Below, piece by piece: positions 15,401 through 23,627 of a stretch of DNA of 32,636 bases. The stretch comes from Alphaproteobacteria bacterium (GTDB lineage: Bacteria > Pseudomonadota > Alphaproteobacteria > UBA9655): contig JAGONT010000024.1 of assembly GCA_017992885.1 (NCBI GenBank), positions 1 through 32,636 on the forward strand. The letters run 5' to 3'. The translations under genes and the position numbers were made by a program. How positions within the stretch are numbered: the first letter of the stretch is position 1; each line of letters opens with the position of its first letter. The notes under the pieces are model-generated. The model saw only the letters and a program-made list of their open reading frames with translations. It was not told where the DNA came from and did not search any database.

Positions 15401-16323
15401 GTGATTAGCCCATTAACCCATTCCTGAATCCAGATTTTTTTAGAATCCATAATTTCTTCAGGGGAATAAGAAATCCAAGGGGGAGGAGGCAGGTAGTTTT
15501 TAGCCTTAAGCCAGGCTTCGGGTATATTATTGTCTACAGGATAAATCCATCCATGAGTTGCAATAAGGGATTGCGCTTCTTGAGAAAGAAGAAAGTCCAT
15601 AAACTGATCTGCAAGCTTAGAATGTGACGTTGTTCTTATTTTTCCTGCAAAAATAGGCGAACATAAGTGACCTTCAGGAAAATGAATAGCCTTAATATGA
15701 GAGTTTCCCTTGGCAAGTTCATTGTAAAGAGCATCGGCTGTATAACTAAAAACAATTGGTGCAGCCCCCCTTTTGAAAAGGGCAAAAGCTTCTGTCCATC
15801 CTTTTGTAAAAGTAAGGACATGTGAAGCTAAAGTTCTCCATTTTTCAATAGCTTGATCTCCATATGCTTTTTTCATCCATACCAAGAATCCAAATCCTGT
15901 AATGCTCGTCCGAGGATCTTGAAGGATGATAGGATAGGAAGAGTTCACAAGATCATCCAAAGTTTGAGGAGGATTGGGAATTTTTTGCGAATCATAGACA
16001 AAGGCCAAACAATGAGAAGCATAGGGAACGAGCTTGTCTATACGAGAAACATCTAACCCAATGTTCTCCAACCCAAGAACAAGATCGGCTCGTGTTTTCT
16101 CTCCTTCAATATTCAAACGGTTTATTGCAAGAGGGATGGTGTCTAGAGTGACATATTTAATTTCACAGTTGCATGTTTTCTCAAAGGCTTCTTTGAGAGG
16201 AAGTCCAGGTCCGTAGGAAGCTGACATAAAGGCTGTATGGGTATAAACTGTTAAAGTTTCTTTCTCCCCATAAAGGGAGGACGTGCTGAAAATCATCAGC
16301 AAGCTGAATAAACACTTAAACAT
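15397..16323 (-). CDS. thiB: Thiamine ABC transporter, periplasmic binding protein
   Basis: ThiB captures thiamine and its phosphates in the periplasm. I place the start at 16323, giving 308 residues: MFKCLFSLLMIFSTSSLYG is a signal peptide and GGAGG precedes the ATG by 8 bases. The frame is open 13 codons further up, but those lie inside the riboswitch. The mature part begins ETLTVYTHTAFMS, the typical start of ThiB/iron-type binding proteins. KGWTEAFALFKRGAAPIVFSY, LSQEAQSLI and the final tryptophan-rich stretch are also family features. It is first gene of thiBPQ. Confidence 0.93.
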   Translation of the reverse strand: MFKCLFSLLMIFSTSSLYGEKETLTVYTHTAFMSASYGPGLPLKEAFEKTCNCEIKYVTLDTIPLAINRLNIEGEKTRADLVLGLENIGLDVSRIDKLVPYASHCLAFVYDSQKIPNPPQTLDDLVNSSYPIILQDPRTSITGFGFLVWMKKAYGDQAIEKWRTLASHVLTFTKGWTEAFALFKRGAAPIVFSYTADALYNELAKGNSHIKAIHFPEGHLCSPIFAGKIRTTSHSKLADQFMDFLLSQEAQSLIATHGWIYPVDNNIPEAWLKAKNYLPPPPWISYSPEEIMDSKKIWIQEWVNGLIT

Positions 16324-16324
16324 C

Positions 16325-16406
16325 TCAATTTCCTCCGCCGGTATAATCCGGATCAGGTTCACGGGTGTAATCTCAGCTCTTCCTATAAGAGCACCCCGAT
16401 GAGCTA
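16325..16406 (-). promoter_or_regulatory. TPP riboswitch (THI element) controlling thiBPQ
   Basis: Read leftward, the conserved TPP aptamer pieces appear in order: GGGGTGC, then after a short variable hairpin (GCTCTTATAGGAAGAGC) CTGAGAT, ACCCGTGAACCTGATCC, GGATTATACCGGCGGAGG. The P1 closing pairs can form between CTCA at the start and TGAG just before the thiB ATG. This puts the GGAGG ribosome binding site within the 3' side of the aptamer, so bound TPP should hide it and shut off translation. No separate terminator hairpin is visible. The class identification is firm; the exact mechanism is inferred. Confidence 0.95.
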
Positions 16407-16410
16407 GTTT

Positions 16411-16439
16411 TTTTTAATCTAAAGAGTAATAAAACTCAA
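16411..16439 (-). promoter_or_regulatory. Predicted promoter of the TPP-riboswitch/thiBPQ transcript
   Basis: On the leftward strand TTGAGT (16439-16434) and TAAAAA (16416-16411) are 17 bases apart, four matches to the consensus each. Transcription would begin at about 16405, at the first base of the riboswitch, which supports this otherwise average promoter. Confidence 0.45.
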
Positions 16440-16537
16440 GACCTTTTCTTCCCAAACATATAGAGCATAGGGCATGTCTTATCTTTAGTTAAAAGTAAAT
16501 AATAAGAGTCGATATCTGATAAACTTATTATTTTATC

Positions 16538-17569
16538 TTAACCATGCCTGAATCTATGCTCTGCGATCAAATCAGCAGCTCTACTGGTAGAAATATGAAG
16601 TTTTTCTGCCTTATGAAAGATATCGAAAAGTGTGTCAGGGATCCGTTCAACATGACACTTCACTTTTTCAACGTTATAGTTTGGTCCTTCATAAGACACA
16701 TTGATGAGCCCACCTGCATTTATTACATAATCAGGTGCATATAAAATTTTTCTCTCTGCTAAGAGATCGCCATGAACAGAATAATGTAGTTGATTATTCG
16801 CAGATCCTGCGATGATCACACATTTAAGTTGAGGAAGAGTGATATCGTTAATAATTGCTCCCAGAGCACACGGTGAAAAAACTTCTGCATCCACACTATA
16901 AATACTCTCTGGAGAAACAGCTTGAGCCTTAAATTCTTTAACTCCACGCTGTACGAGTTCTTGTTCAACATCGGTGATGATCAACTGCGCTTCAGCTTCA
17001 CTTAAAAGTTTACAGAGTGAATACCCTACATGACCCAATCCTTGAACAGCAACTGTAATGCCCTTCAACGAAGGCTTCGCTAATTGATATAAAACAGCTG
17101 CTTGAATTGCTTTATAAACTCCCATTGCTGCAAACAGGGAAGGGTCTCCGCTTCCACCAGGAAGGCCTACCACATGGGATGTCGTTTCTCTTATAAAGGC
17201 TATATCCTCAACAGTGGTTCCTACATCTTCGCCTGTAATATAGCGACCATTTAATTTTTCGACACAGCGACCAAAAGCTCTTAGAAGGGACGGAGACTTA
17301 TCTTTACGAGGATCCCCAATAATCACAGCCTTTCCTCCTCCAAAAGGAAGGTTTGCCATTGCAGATTTATAGGTCATCCCTCTTGCAAGACGCAAAGCAT
17401 CCGTAACTGCTAGTTGTTCGTTAGGGTATGGCCACATCCGGCACCCTCCTATAGAAGGCCCTCGATTAGTATTATGGATAGCAATAATAGCTTTTAAGCT
17501 TGTTTCATGATCATAAACAAAAAAAACTTGCTCGTGCTGATCAAAGTCAACAGCACCAAAAACAGACAT
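16538..17569 (-). CDS. Leucine (branched-chain/phenylalanine) dehydrogenase
   Basis: This enzyme of the Glu/Leu/Phe/Val dehydrogenase family reversibly deaminates an amino acid with NAD+. GPSIGGCRMWPY (37-48), MTYKSAMANLPFGGGKAVI (65-83) and GRYITGEDVGTT are classic. Lys68 and Lys80 fall exactly at the substrate and catalytic lysines of Bacillus leucine dehydrogenase, and VQGLGHVGYSLC forms the NAD-binding loop. The 343-residue length fits leucine dehydrogenase better than the longer glutamate enzymes, but leucine, valine and phenylalanine cannot be separated by eye. AGGAG six bases before the ATG supports the start. It stands alone, separated from thiB by the riboswitch and from the next gene by 293 bases. 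In an amino-acid-scavenging organism it would feed imported leucine into energy metabolism. Confidence 0.88.
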   Translation of the reverse strand: MSVFGAVDFDQHEQVFFVYDHETSLKAIIAIHNTNRGPSIGGCRMWPYPNEQLAVTDALRLARGMTYKSAMANLPFGGGKAVIIGDPRKDKSPSLLRAFGRCVEKLNGRYITGEDVGTTVEDIAFIRETTSHVVGLPGGSGDPSLFAAMGVYKAIQAAVLYQLAKPSLKGITVAVQGLGHVGYSLCKLLSEAEAQLIITDVEQELVQRGVKEFKAQAVSPESIYSVDAEVFSPCALGAIINDITLPQLKCVIIAGSANNQLHYSVHGDLLAERKILYAPDYVINAGGLINVSYEGPNYNVEKVKCHVERIPDTLFDIFHKAEKLHISTSRAADLIAEHRFRHG

Positions 17570-17727
17570 GCATTTCTCCTAAATATAGCTTTCTACACTT
17601 ATTATTTTATGCAATTTGAACACAGTCTCCTATTTGATACAACCTTCTTATGTTTATGATTTAAATGATAAAATTTCAGTTGTTGGCATTTAAAGTCATA
17701 TCCTTAGATGTGCATGGTCATTCAGAA

Positions 17728-17747
17728 AATGATCTTATCGGATCATT
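17728..17747 (-). terminator. Possible weak terminator downstream of the amber-split gene
   Basis: AATGATC (17728-17734) pairs perfectly with GATCATT (17741-17747) around a six-base loop. In the leftward direction the stem is followed by TTTCTG, a poor U-tract. It lies 115 bases after the end of the leftward secreted-protein gene. The rest of this 293-base spacer shows only a chance-looking 73-codon frame on the plus strand. Confidence 0.3.
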
Positions 17748-17862
17748 AAAGAACTATTTACTTCGTACCCATCGCAGGTTTGCAACACCCTTGCTAACTC
17801 TGCCTTGTCATAAAACCTCTAAAGGAAGATTCATCCGATCAAATTATTTTAGGGGAGTAGGT

Positions 17863-18729
17863 TCAGGTTTTGGAAGACCAAGTTGAGTATAAAAGCTGAT
17901 TAAAATCAAAAAATGATGCAGCTTGGTCGATATTTTGGAGGAGTTGAGCTCTACTTATTTGTTCTAAATATTGTTGTCGATCAGATCTAAGTTCCTGATA
18001 AGAAGGACTCTCACCTTTAATAGAATAGGAATCAGAGATTTCTGAGAGAGCTTGTTCTTCTTTGTAGACCGGTTCTTCATCATATATTGACTGTAACGGA
18101 TATGAGGGCTCTGTATAATACGTTTGTGGATAATAAAACAACGGATAATAGGCAAAAGGATACTACAAATTTGCAAAGAATTTTCTCTTAAAAAAATGAT
18201 CTTCATGAAAGTTTCTTCCCAAATTTTTCTTAAATGGAGAAGAGGTAAAAATTGGAGAAAATGGGGAGTCATGCTTGACAAAGGTCCCCATAGGATTTTG
18301 CTGCTTACTCCAGGGCATGGATGTAGTTATTGGACTTAAATGCTCTAATTTACCATGATTGGGTGAAGATTGTTGTGGCTGATGGTTTCCTATTCTCGTT
18401 AAGGGGTTTCTGTTTTCAAAAGATGGAGATACAAATCGTTGAACAGACGGTGCATGAATAATATGGGGTACTGAAGGCAGATCGAGCAGACCAGGCCGTA
18501 CAGACATAGTGTGTGGCATTGATGGTGCAACAGGTGGGGGTGTCTTTATGTGTGGCGTTTCCGCCCTAAAAGCGGGGGTGATCGGGAAACGGAATTCACC
18601 ACGCAGCGGCGTATTCGTAGAAACTCCCTCAGATTTTACTGGGAGAGGATGACTTTGTGCGAATGAATGAGAGGCCGATGAAAACCTAGCAATGCTGATC
18701 ATAAGGATGAATAACGCTCTTATGACCAT
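17863..18729 (-). pseudogene. Secreted proline-rich protein interrupted by an in-frame amber codon
   Basis: From the ATG at 18729, with a strong AGGAGG ribosome site, the frame runs 188 codons to a TAG at 18165-18163. It then continues in the same frame without another stop to 17863, making 288 codons in all. The first part has a signal peptide (1-25) and a Pro/Ser/His-rich body. The second part begins with an aromatic run (YPFAYYPLFYYPQTYY) right after the TAG and ends in an acidic and helical region. Composition shows that coding sense persists past the stop: the Y/F/P-rich run starts at the stop and would make no sense as untranslated DNA. TAG ends ruvB and tolA normally in this window, so it is a real stop here. 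Recent nonsense mutation is the simplest reading; readthrough or a sequence error are alternatives. No family recognised. Confidence 0.75.
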
Positions 18730-18849
18730 TTTTTCCCTCCTTAATTGAAAAAATATAACATAATTATAGTTTACAATATTTTATGATTTTTTTTAAATAT
18801 TACAATGTAAAATATTTTTATATACTAGGGGAAGATCTTACATAATGAT

Positions 18850-19242
18850 TTATAAAATAATTTTATTTCTTTTCCAAAAAAAAATAGCGAAAAATAAGAA
18901 TATAACGCCAACAGAAACATTTAAAATATTATGACTTGAAAAATATTCATTATAATTAACCATATCGCTAATTCCCAAAAACGTAAGAAAAGCTCCAAGA
19001 CAAAAAAACCATATAACAAAGATAATATGTAGGGGAAAACGCCTTTTGGTTGCATACTTGCCAATCCCATAAATATACAAAGCGCGTTCATTCATCTCTT
19101 CCATATCTTTTACTCTTTGAGCGCAGCTCTCACTACAAACCAGGTATTGTTCATCTTTTTTACAGCAGTCCTGGCATAGTCCTTTAAAGCAGTTACGGCA
19201 TAGTCCTATCGCTTCAAGAGGTAAGTGATTATAACAATGCAT
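18850..19242 (-). CDS. B-box-like zinc-finger membrane protein
   Basis: The 130-residue protein starts with a cysteine/histidine cluster, C3 and H6, C15 and C18, C23 and C26/C27, then C36 and C40, spaced like a B-box zinc finger (MHCYNHLPLEAIGLCRNC opening). Two strong membrane helices follow at about 71-93 and 105-124. No signal peptide precedes the finger, so it should face the cytoplasm and be anchored by the C-terminal half. Similar finger-plus-membrane proteins occur in many bacteria with unknown roles; protein binding is the usual inference. It stands alone, reading leftward, 90 bases from accA. Confidence 0.7.
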   Translation of the reverse strand: MHCYNHLPLEAIGLCRNCFKGLCQDCCKKDEQYLVCSESCAQRVKDMEEMNERALYIYGIGKYATKRRFPLHIIFVIWFFCLGAFLTFLGISDMVNYNEYFSSHNILNVSVGVIFLFFAIFFWKRNKIIL

Positions 19243-19332
19243 AGTGTCCTTGCTAGAATGATTTAATTTTCATAACCTTTTTGAGCAATATAATTCCGTA
19301 TGTTTCTCTTCGTTTTGTTTCTTTCTCACAAC

Positions 19333-20292
19333 TTAAAGTGAAGAGGACAACCGACCCATTTCTAAAAATTTAGCTCTTCTTTGCTTACGAACTGCGAACC
19401 TATCCATAGAAAGAAAGGGTTTAAGCGATTTCTCAATAGCAGCACCCACAGTTTGAATTGTAATCTGTGGATTTCTTTGAGCTCCCCCAAGGGGCTCGAG
19501 AATAATTGTGTCAATAACACCCAGTTTTTTTAAATCTTGAGCTGTCAGTTTTTGCGCACCTGCGGCTTCTTCTTTCTTATCCCGTGTTCGCCACAAAATG
19601 GAGGCACATCCTTCAGGTGAAATAACCGAATAGATAGAATGCTCAAGCATCATCACAACATTAGAAAAAGCAAGAGCAACAGCTCCCCCTGATCCTCCTT
19701 CTCCAATCACTGTTGTTATAATTGGAACATGGATATTAGCACTTATCTGAAGACTACGAGCAATGGCTTCTGATTGACCACGTTCTTCAGCTTCAATAGC
19801 TGGGTGGGCCCCAGCTGTATCAACGAAGGTTAGAACAGGAAGATGAAACCGGTCAGCAAGCTGCATCAAACGAACTGTCTTTCGATATCCTTCAGGCTTC
19901 GGCATACCAAAATTATGTTTAAGACGAAGTTCTGTATCCTTTCCCTTTTCGTGACCCATAACAACGACAGGTTGTCCTCGAAATCGTCCCAAGCCTCCGA
20001 TAATAGCTTCATCTTCTCCGAAGTTTCTATCCCCTGCAAGGGGTGTAAAGTTTGTTATGAGCTCCCTAATGTAATCACTCGTATGAGGACGTTCAGGATG
20101 ACGCGCAACTAATACTTTTTGCCAGGGGGTGAGATTTTGATATATTTTTTTAAGAAGCTTTGTTCCTTTTTCCTCAAATCGTTTGATTTCATTAACAATG
20201 TTAACTTCCCTGTTTGAGGAAAGATGACGAAGTTCATTAAGCTGATTTTCAAGCTCAGCAATAGATTTTTCAAATTCAAGTATGACGGGCAT
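19333..20292 (-). CDS. accA: Acetyl-CoA carboxylase carboxyltransferase subunit alpha
   Basis: AccA with AccD moves the carboxyl group from biotin to acetyl-CoA to give malonyl-CoA, the first step of fatty acid synthesis. The 319-residue protein opens with the family start LEFEKSIAELENQLNELR, then TPWQKVLVARHPERPHTSDYI (58-78). The crotonase-like core contains GRFRGQPVVVMGHEKG, FVDTAGAHPAIEAEERGQSEAIA, and GEGGSGGAVALA as the oxyanion-hole glycines. The order xerD then accA is common in alphaproteobacteria. A 240-base leader separates it from xerD and contains an 8-bp inverted repeat. Confidence 0.95.
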   Translation of the reverse strand: MPVILEFEKSIAELENQLNELRHLSSNREVNIVNEIKRFEEKGTKLLKKIYQNLTPWQKVLVARHPERPHTSDYIRELITNFTPLAGDRNFGEDEAIIGGLGRFRGQPVVVMGHEKGKDTELRLKHNFGMPKPEGYRKTVRLMQLADRFHLPVLTFVDTAGAHPAIEAEERGQSEAIARSLQISANIHVPIITTVIGEGGSGGAVALAFSNVVMMLEHSIYSVISPEGCASILWRTRDKKEEAAGAQKLTAQDLKKLGVIDTIILEPLGGAQRNPQITIQTVGAAIEKSLKPFLSMDRFAVRKQRRAKFLEMGRLSSSL

Positions 20293-20330
20293 TACAACAC
20301 CTACCTCATAGCCTAGATAATTCTTAGCTT

Positions 20331-20351
20331 AAATCTAAACGTCTTAGATTT
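20331..20351. repeat. Inverted repeat in the accA leader
   Basis: AAATCTAA (20331-20338) and TTAGATTT (20344-20351) form a perfect 8-bp inverted repeat around five bases, about 40 bases upstream of the accA start. It could be an operator or an mRNA hairpin. No clear promoter was seen beside it. Confidence 0.4.
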
Positions 20352-20532
20352 TGGGTACAAGAGAAACCTTATGTTTAAAAGATGATGGAATTTTTCTCTT
20401 TTAGATACTGCACCTTAAAGAAGAATTCTAGAAAAATGAAAAAGAGCCATCAGCCTCAAATTCATTAAAAATAATAAAAAACAAACACGATTTTATAAGA
20501 AAATGCGCAGTTTTTTAACTTACTCCTATGGG

Positions 20533-21459
20533 TCAATCTACAGAATTGGCAAGAGGATGACAGGTCTCGACAAGTTTTGTAAGTTCATCTTGTGCTATAT
20601 GCGTATAAATTTGCGTTGTTGATATATCACTATGTCCCAAAAGTTTTTGCACCACAAGCAAATCTGCACCATGACGCAAAAGATGTGTTGCAAATGCATG
20701 ACGTACAACATGGGGTGAAATATGTATAGAAAGTCCTAATTTGAGAGAAAGTTCTTTTAAAAGTTGACCAAATCGTTGACGAGTTAAATGACCTTTATGA
20801 CTGGAAGAGGGAAAAAGCCAAGGTGATTCTAAGCCCTTTGCTAAAAAAGTAGATCTTATTTTTAAATACTCTTTCAAAGCCTTAATAGCAGCAGGTGTAA
20901 GAGGCACAAGTCGATCTTTATTTCCTTTTCCTCGAATCAGAAGAAAAGGGTTTTCGCTTTTTAAACCCTCTATTATTGTTGTAAAAGAAAGAGAAACGAG
21001 TTCACTCACTCGAAGACCGCTCGCATAAAGGACTTCTAAAAGAACTAAAAGACGAAGACCTTCAGGTCCTTTCCAGGTTTTTGCTCCCTCCAAAAGATGG
21101 ATTACATCGTCTTCACTTAAAACGGAAGGCAACTTACGTCGATAATGGGGAGCTTCTATAAGAGATGTTGGGTTTTCTGTAATTTCTCCTTCATTCATTA
21201 AAAATTTATAAAATTGACGCAAGCAAGAAAGTCTTCGCGACACCGTTGAAGCAGAAAATTTTTTTTGCGTTGTAAGGTAGTTTTGAATGTCTTGGGAGGA
21301 AATAGAGGCTGAATCTTTACCCTTAAGAAATGAAAAAAAATCTTTTAAGTCTGCTTCATACGCACTGATAGTCGTTTTTGCCGTTCCTCTTTCCGCACTC
21401 ATCATTTCTAAAAAACGATCAATGATAAGTATGGGTTGTTGTATGGGTTGCCTGCCCAC
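20533..21459 (-). CDS. xerD: Site-specific tyrosine recombinase XerD
   Basis: XerD with XerC resolves chromosome dimers at dif. The 308-residue protein has an N-terminal SAM-like core-binding domain (11-95) and the catalytic domain from about 108. All catalytic residues are present: Arg150 in ASGLRVSEL, Lys178 in RGKGNKDR, His250 and Arg253 in SPHVVRHAFATH, His276 in LLGHSDIS, and the nucleophile Tyr285 in TTQIYTHI. The start is a GTG, chosen because the N-terminal helix aligns with XerD and the later ATGs would cut into it. It begins nine bases after mlaC, so they are likely co-transcribed. XerD rather than XerC is favoured by motif wording and the accA neighbour, but the pair are hard to separate by eye. 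Confidence 0.9.
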   Translation of the reverse strand: MGRQPIQQPILIIDRFLEMMSAERGTAKTTISAYEADLKDFFSFLKGKDSASISSQDIQNYLTTQKKFSASTVSRRLSCLRQFYKFLMNEGEITENPTSLIEAPHYRRKLPSVLSEDDVIHLLEGAKTWKGPEGLRLLVLLEVLYASGLRVSELVSLSFTTIIEGLKSENPFLLIRGKGNKDRLVPLTPAAIKALKEYLKIRSTFLAKGLESPWLFPSSSHKGHLTRQRFGQLLKELSLKLGLSIHISPHVVRHAFATHLLRHGADLLVVQKLLGHSDISTTQIYTHIAQDELTKLVETCHPLANSVD

Positions 21460-21468
21460 GGTTTTGTA

Positions 21469-22071
21469 TTATACCCTTGGGGAAATAAGTTTTTTTTCTA
21501 AAGCTTGATTGAGAGACGCAATGGATCCTCCTGCTTTTTGAATGACAGAAGCAAATTCTGAACGTTGCGTAATGCCCATGCTGATGCCTTCTAAGATGAC
21601 ATCATAAATTTTTAACTGACCATTTTTTTCAAAAATTTTCCAATCAATAAGAATGGGAGCCCCATGAGGTCGTTCAATTTTCGTTAACACAACAACTCCC
21701 CCATCACTTTCTTTACGTGAGCCAAGAACCTCAAACTTTTCGGACGTATAATTTTTAAACCGTGTTGCATAACTTGCAACGGTTGTTTCTTTAAAAAGGC
21801 TTAAAAATTTTTCCTTTTCAGCTTCATTTGCTTGTTTCCAATATCGACCTAACACAAATTTGCCAATCGCTTTTATATTAAACTTTTGTTCTAAGATTTG
21901 ACGAAATTGATTGGCTCTTTCCTGATCAGAAATCGATTTATCCGTTAAAAGATTGACAACCTTTTCTCCAATTTGCGTCATAAACGATTCAGCTGTAGCA
22001 CAGTCAACAGATGCTTTAAGTTCTTGTCCCCACATAAAAAAAGTGACAAATAGAAAAACAAACTTCTTCAT
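21469..22071 (-). CDS. mlaC: MlaC family periplasmic phospholipid-binding protein
   Basis: MlaC ferries phospholipids between the outer-membrane MlaA complex and the inner-membrane MlaFED complex. I start at 22071 (200 residues) because AAAGGG lies six bases before it; the ATG five codons upstream has no ribosome site. A signal peptide covers residues 1-20 (MKKFVFLFVTFFMWGQELKA). The body has FNIKAIGKFVLGRYWKQA and EKEKFLSLFKETTVASYATRF, typical of the Ttg2D/MlaC family, and VDVIL-like YDVILEGISMGITQRSEF near the end. It follows mlaA by 23 bases. Confidence 0.9.
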   Translation of the reverse strand: MKKFVFLFVTFFMWGQELKASVDCATAESFMTQIGEKVVNLLTDKSISDQERANQFRQILEQKFNIKAIGKFVLGRYWKQANEAEKEKFLSLFKETTVASYATRFKNYTSEKFEVLGSRKESDGGVVVLTKIERPHGAPILIDWKIFEKNGQLKIYDVILEGISMGITQRSEFASVIQKAGGSIASLNQALEKKLISPRV

Positions 22072-22094
22072 AACAAACCCTTTCATTATATTAA

Positions 22095-22922
22095 TTAATC
22101 GTCCTCATCACCAGGACGAGGAGTATCAAGTGCTTCTCGATCTTCTTTTGCCACGAGAGCAGCACGTCTTTCAGTATACCAAGCTCGAAAAGTAGCATAA
22201 GGATCCAACGAGCCTTTCTTTAAATTTTCGATAATTTCAAGATTATCTGCTTTAGCATCCATAATTTGAACTCCCGTTCGACCGTAACTATAAACAGTTG
22301 TATCATTATTGGAATAAGCCCACCAGTTAATTGGGTCAAAAGCATAATCCCCTATTCGCCCAAAAGTATCTCTTACATTAGAGGGCCCAAGAATAGGGAG
22401 AACCAGATAAGGACCTGGGCTAAATCCCCAAGAAGCAAGAGTGAGACCAAAATCTTCTTTCTTATAGGGAATGTCTAAATCTGTAGAGATGTCAAAAATC
22501 CCTCCAATACCCACGGTGGAATTGATCAAAAAACGCCGAAGTGTATCTTCTGCGTCCTCAAACTCTCCTTGAAGAATATTATTTGTTAAAACAATAGGTT
22601 CACTTAAGTTTCTTAAAACGTAGCCCACACGCTCACGAAGAAACTCGGGAATGACTCCTTTATACATTGCTGAAATACGATCGATAAAAAAACTATCAAG
22701 AACATCATTGATTGAAAAAACAATACGATTAATGGACTCTAGAGGATCATCATTGCTAACGGCTGAAGAGGAAGCAAAGACTTCAAGACGTTCTTGATTA
22801 TCCATATGAGCTGTTTCCCCTGGGTGGAGATCATCACTTATGTAACTCATAGCATCTTCTTGGGCGTGTAAAGGAGAAAATGTTACACTAAAAAGAAAAA
22901 GAGCAACAAAAAAAGGGTTCAT
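22095..22922 (-). CDS. mlaA: MlaA (VacJ) family outer-membrane phospholipid removal protein, no lipobox
   Basis: MlaA takes misplaced phospholipids from the outer leaflet. The 275-residue protein contains DPLESINRIVFSINDVLDSF (58-77), RRFLINSTVGIGGIFD, the DFGLTLASWGFSPGPYLVLP stretch and GPSNVRDTFGRIGDY, all family hallmarks. The oddity is the N-terminus: a signal peptide ending SPLHAQ, and no cysteine anywhere in the chain. The classical lipoprotein anchor is therefore absent and signal peptidase I cleavage is expected. The MlaA ring sits within the membrane, so function without the lipid is conceivable. It lies between aroK and mlaC on one leftward transcript. Confidence 0.92.
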   Translation of the reverse strand: MNPFFVALFLFSVTFSPLHAQEDAMSYISDDLHPGETAHMDNQERLEVFASSSAVSNDDPLESINRIVFSINDVLDSFFIDRISAMYKGVIPEFLRERVGYVLRNLSEPIVLTNNILQGEFEDAEDTLRRFLINSTVGIGGIFDISTDLDIPYKKEDFGLTLASWGFSPGPYLVLPILGPSNVRDTFGRIGDYAFDPINWWAYSNNDTTVYSYGRTGVQIMDAKADNLEIIENLKKGSLDPYATFRAWYTERRAALVAKEDREALDTPRPGDEDD

Positions 22923-22991
22923 TTTATTTTATCTCGATGTTATTTTGAAGGGAGTGTAAACTTCTTAAAAAATTCTGTAAAGATTCCTATT

Positions 22992-23609
22992 CTAATCATA
23001 AATATACTTTTTTAGCGCTGCCAGGACACGTTCTACTGTTGCTTCATGGGCATCATCATTGCTTTCCACCGTCAAAGCGGCTTCTGCATAAATTGGATAG
23101 CGTCTATCTACCATCTCTTCAAGGATTTGTTTAGCATCCCCCTCAAAGAGAAGAGGACGTGTATCTCTGCGGATAACACGCTCATATAAGATCTCAGGGT
23201 CAGCTCTTAACCATAAAGAAATCGCATTTTCTTTTATAAGAGCTCGGCTTTCTTCATCTACAAAAGCCCCATCTCCCGTAGAGATCACTTGAGTGGGAGC
23301 ACTTAAAAGACGTTTGATAACACGTCTTTCTGCATCTCTGAATGCTTTTTCTCCCCATGTTTCAAAAATATCTGCAACAGAACATCCTGCTGCTCGTTCT
23401 ACTTCTTGATCAGAGTCATTGAAGGGAATTCCAAGTTTACGCGCTAACCGCCAGCCAATGCTGCTTTTACCAGCACCCATCATGCCAACAAGCACTAAAG
23501 TACTTGGCAAAACAAGACTTGCTGAATATCGTTTAGGTTTTTCTTTCATTCCTTTGTAATCTTTCTCATTTTCCTTTAACATAGCTTCTTGTAATGCAAG
23601 AGGGAACAT
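22992..23609 (-). CDS. aroK: Shikimate kinase with an altered GGG motif
   Basis: The enzyme phosphorylates shikimate on the path to chorismate. Walker A GMMGAGKSS (42-50), NDSDQEVE with the shikimate-binding aspartates (64-71), FRDAE with Arg91, and LYERVIRRDTRPLL (141-154) as the lid are canonical. The GGG that contacts shikimate is GDG here (112-114), placing an acidic side chain in the substrate site. The first 20-30 residues are extra; ATGs at 23582 or 23549 are also possible starts, and no start has a well-spaced ribosome site. A shorter start would free room for the divergent mlaE promoter. aroB, the usual neighbour in many bacteria, is absent; the gene sits inside the mla genes. Confidence 0.85.
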   Translation of the reverse strand: MFPLALQEAMLKENEKDYKGMKEKPKRYSASLVLPSTLVLVGMMGAGKSSIGWRLARKLGIPFNDSDQEVERAAGCSVADIFETWGEKAFRDAERRVIKRLLSAPTQVISTGDGAFVDEESRALIKENAISLWLRADPEILYERVIRRDTRPLLFEGDAKQILEEMVDRRYPIYAEAALTVESNDDAHEATVERVLAALKKYIYD

Positions 23610-23627
23610 CTTTCATAGCGGAAAAAA

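Noticed and set aside
17665-17886. 73-codon plus-strand frame with a faint ribosomal-protein-S10-like pattern (IKFQLLAF start, later PLLTLP and FIRS)
   Set aside because: It has no ribosome site, contains a palindromic hairpin, overlaps the end of the opposite gene, and the S10 likeness needs several gaps. Probably chance.
18770-18840. Near-palindromic AT-rich sequence upstream of the amber-split gene (AAATATTACA and a similar inverted copy)
   Set aside because: Mismatched arms in DNA of extreme A+T content; consistent with an ordinary AT-rich promoter region.
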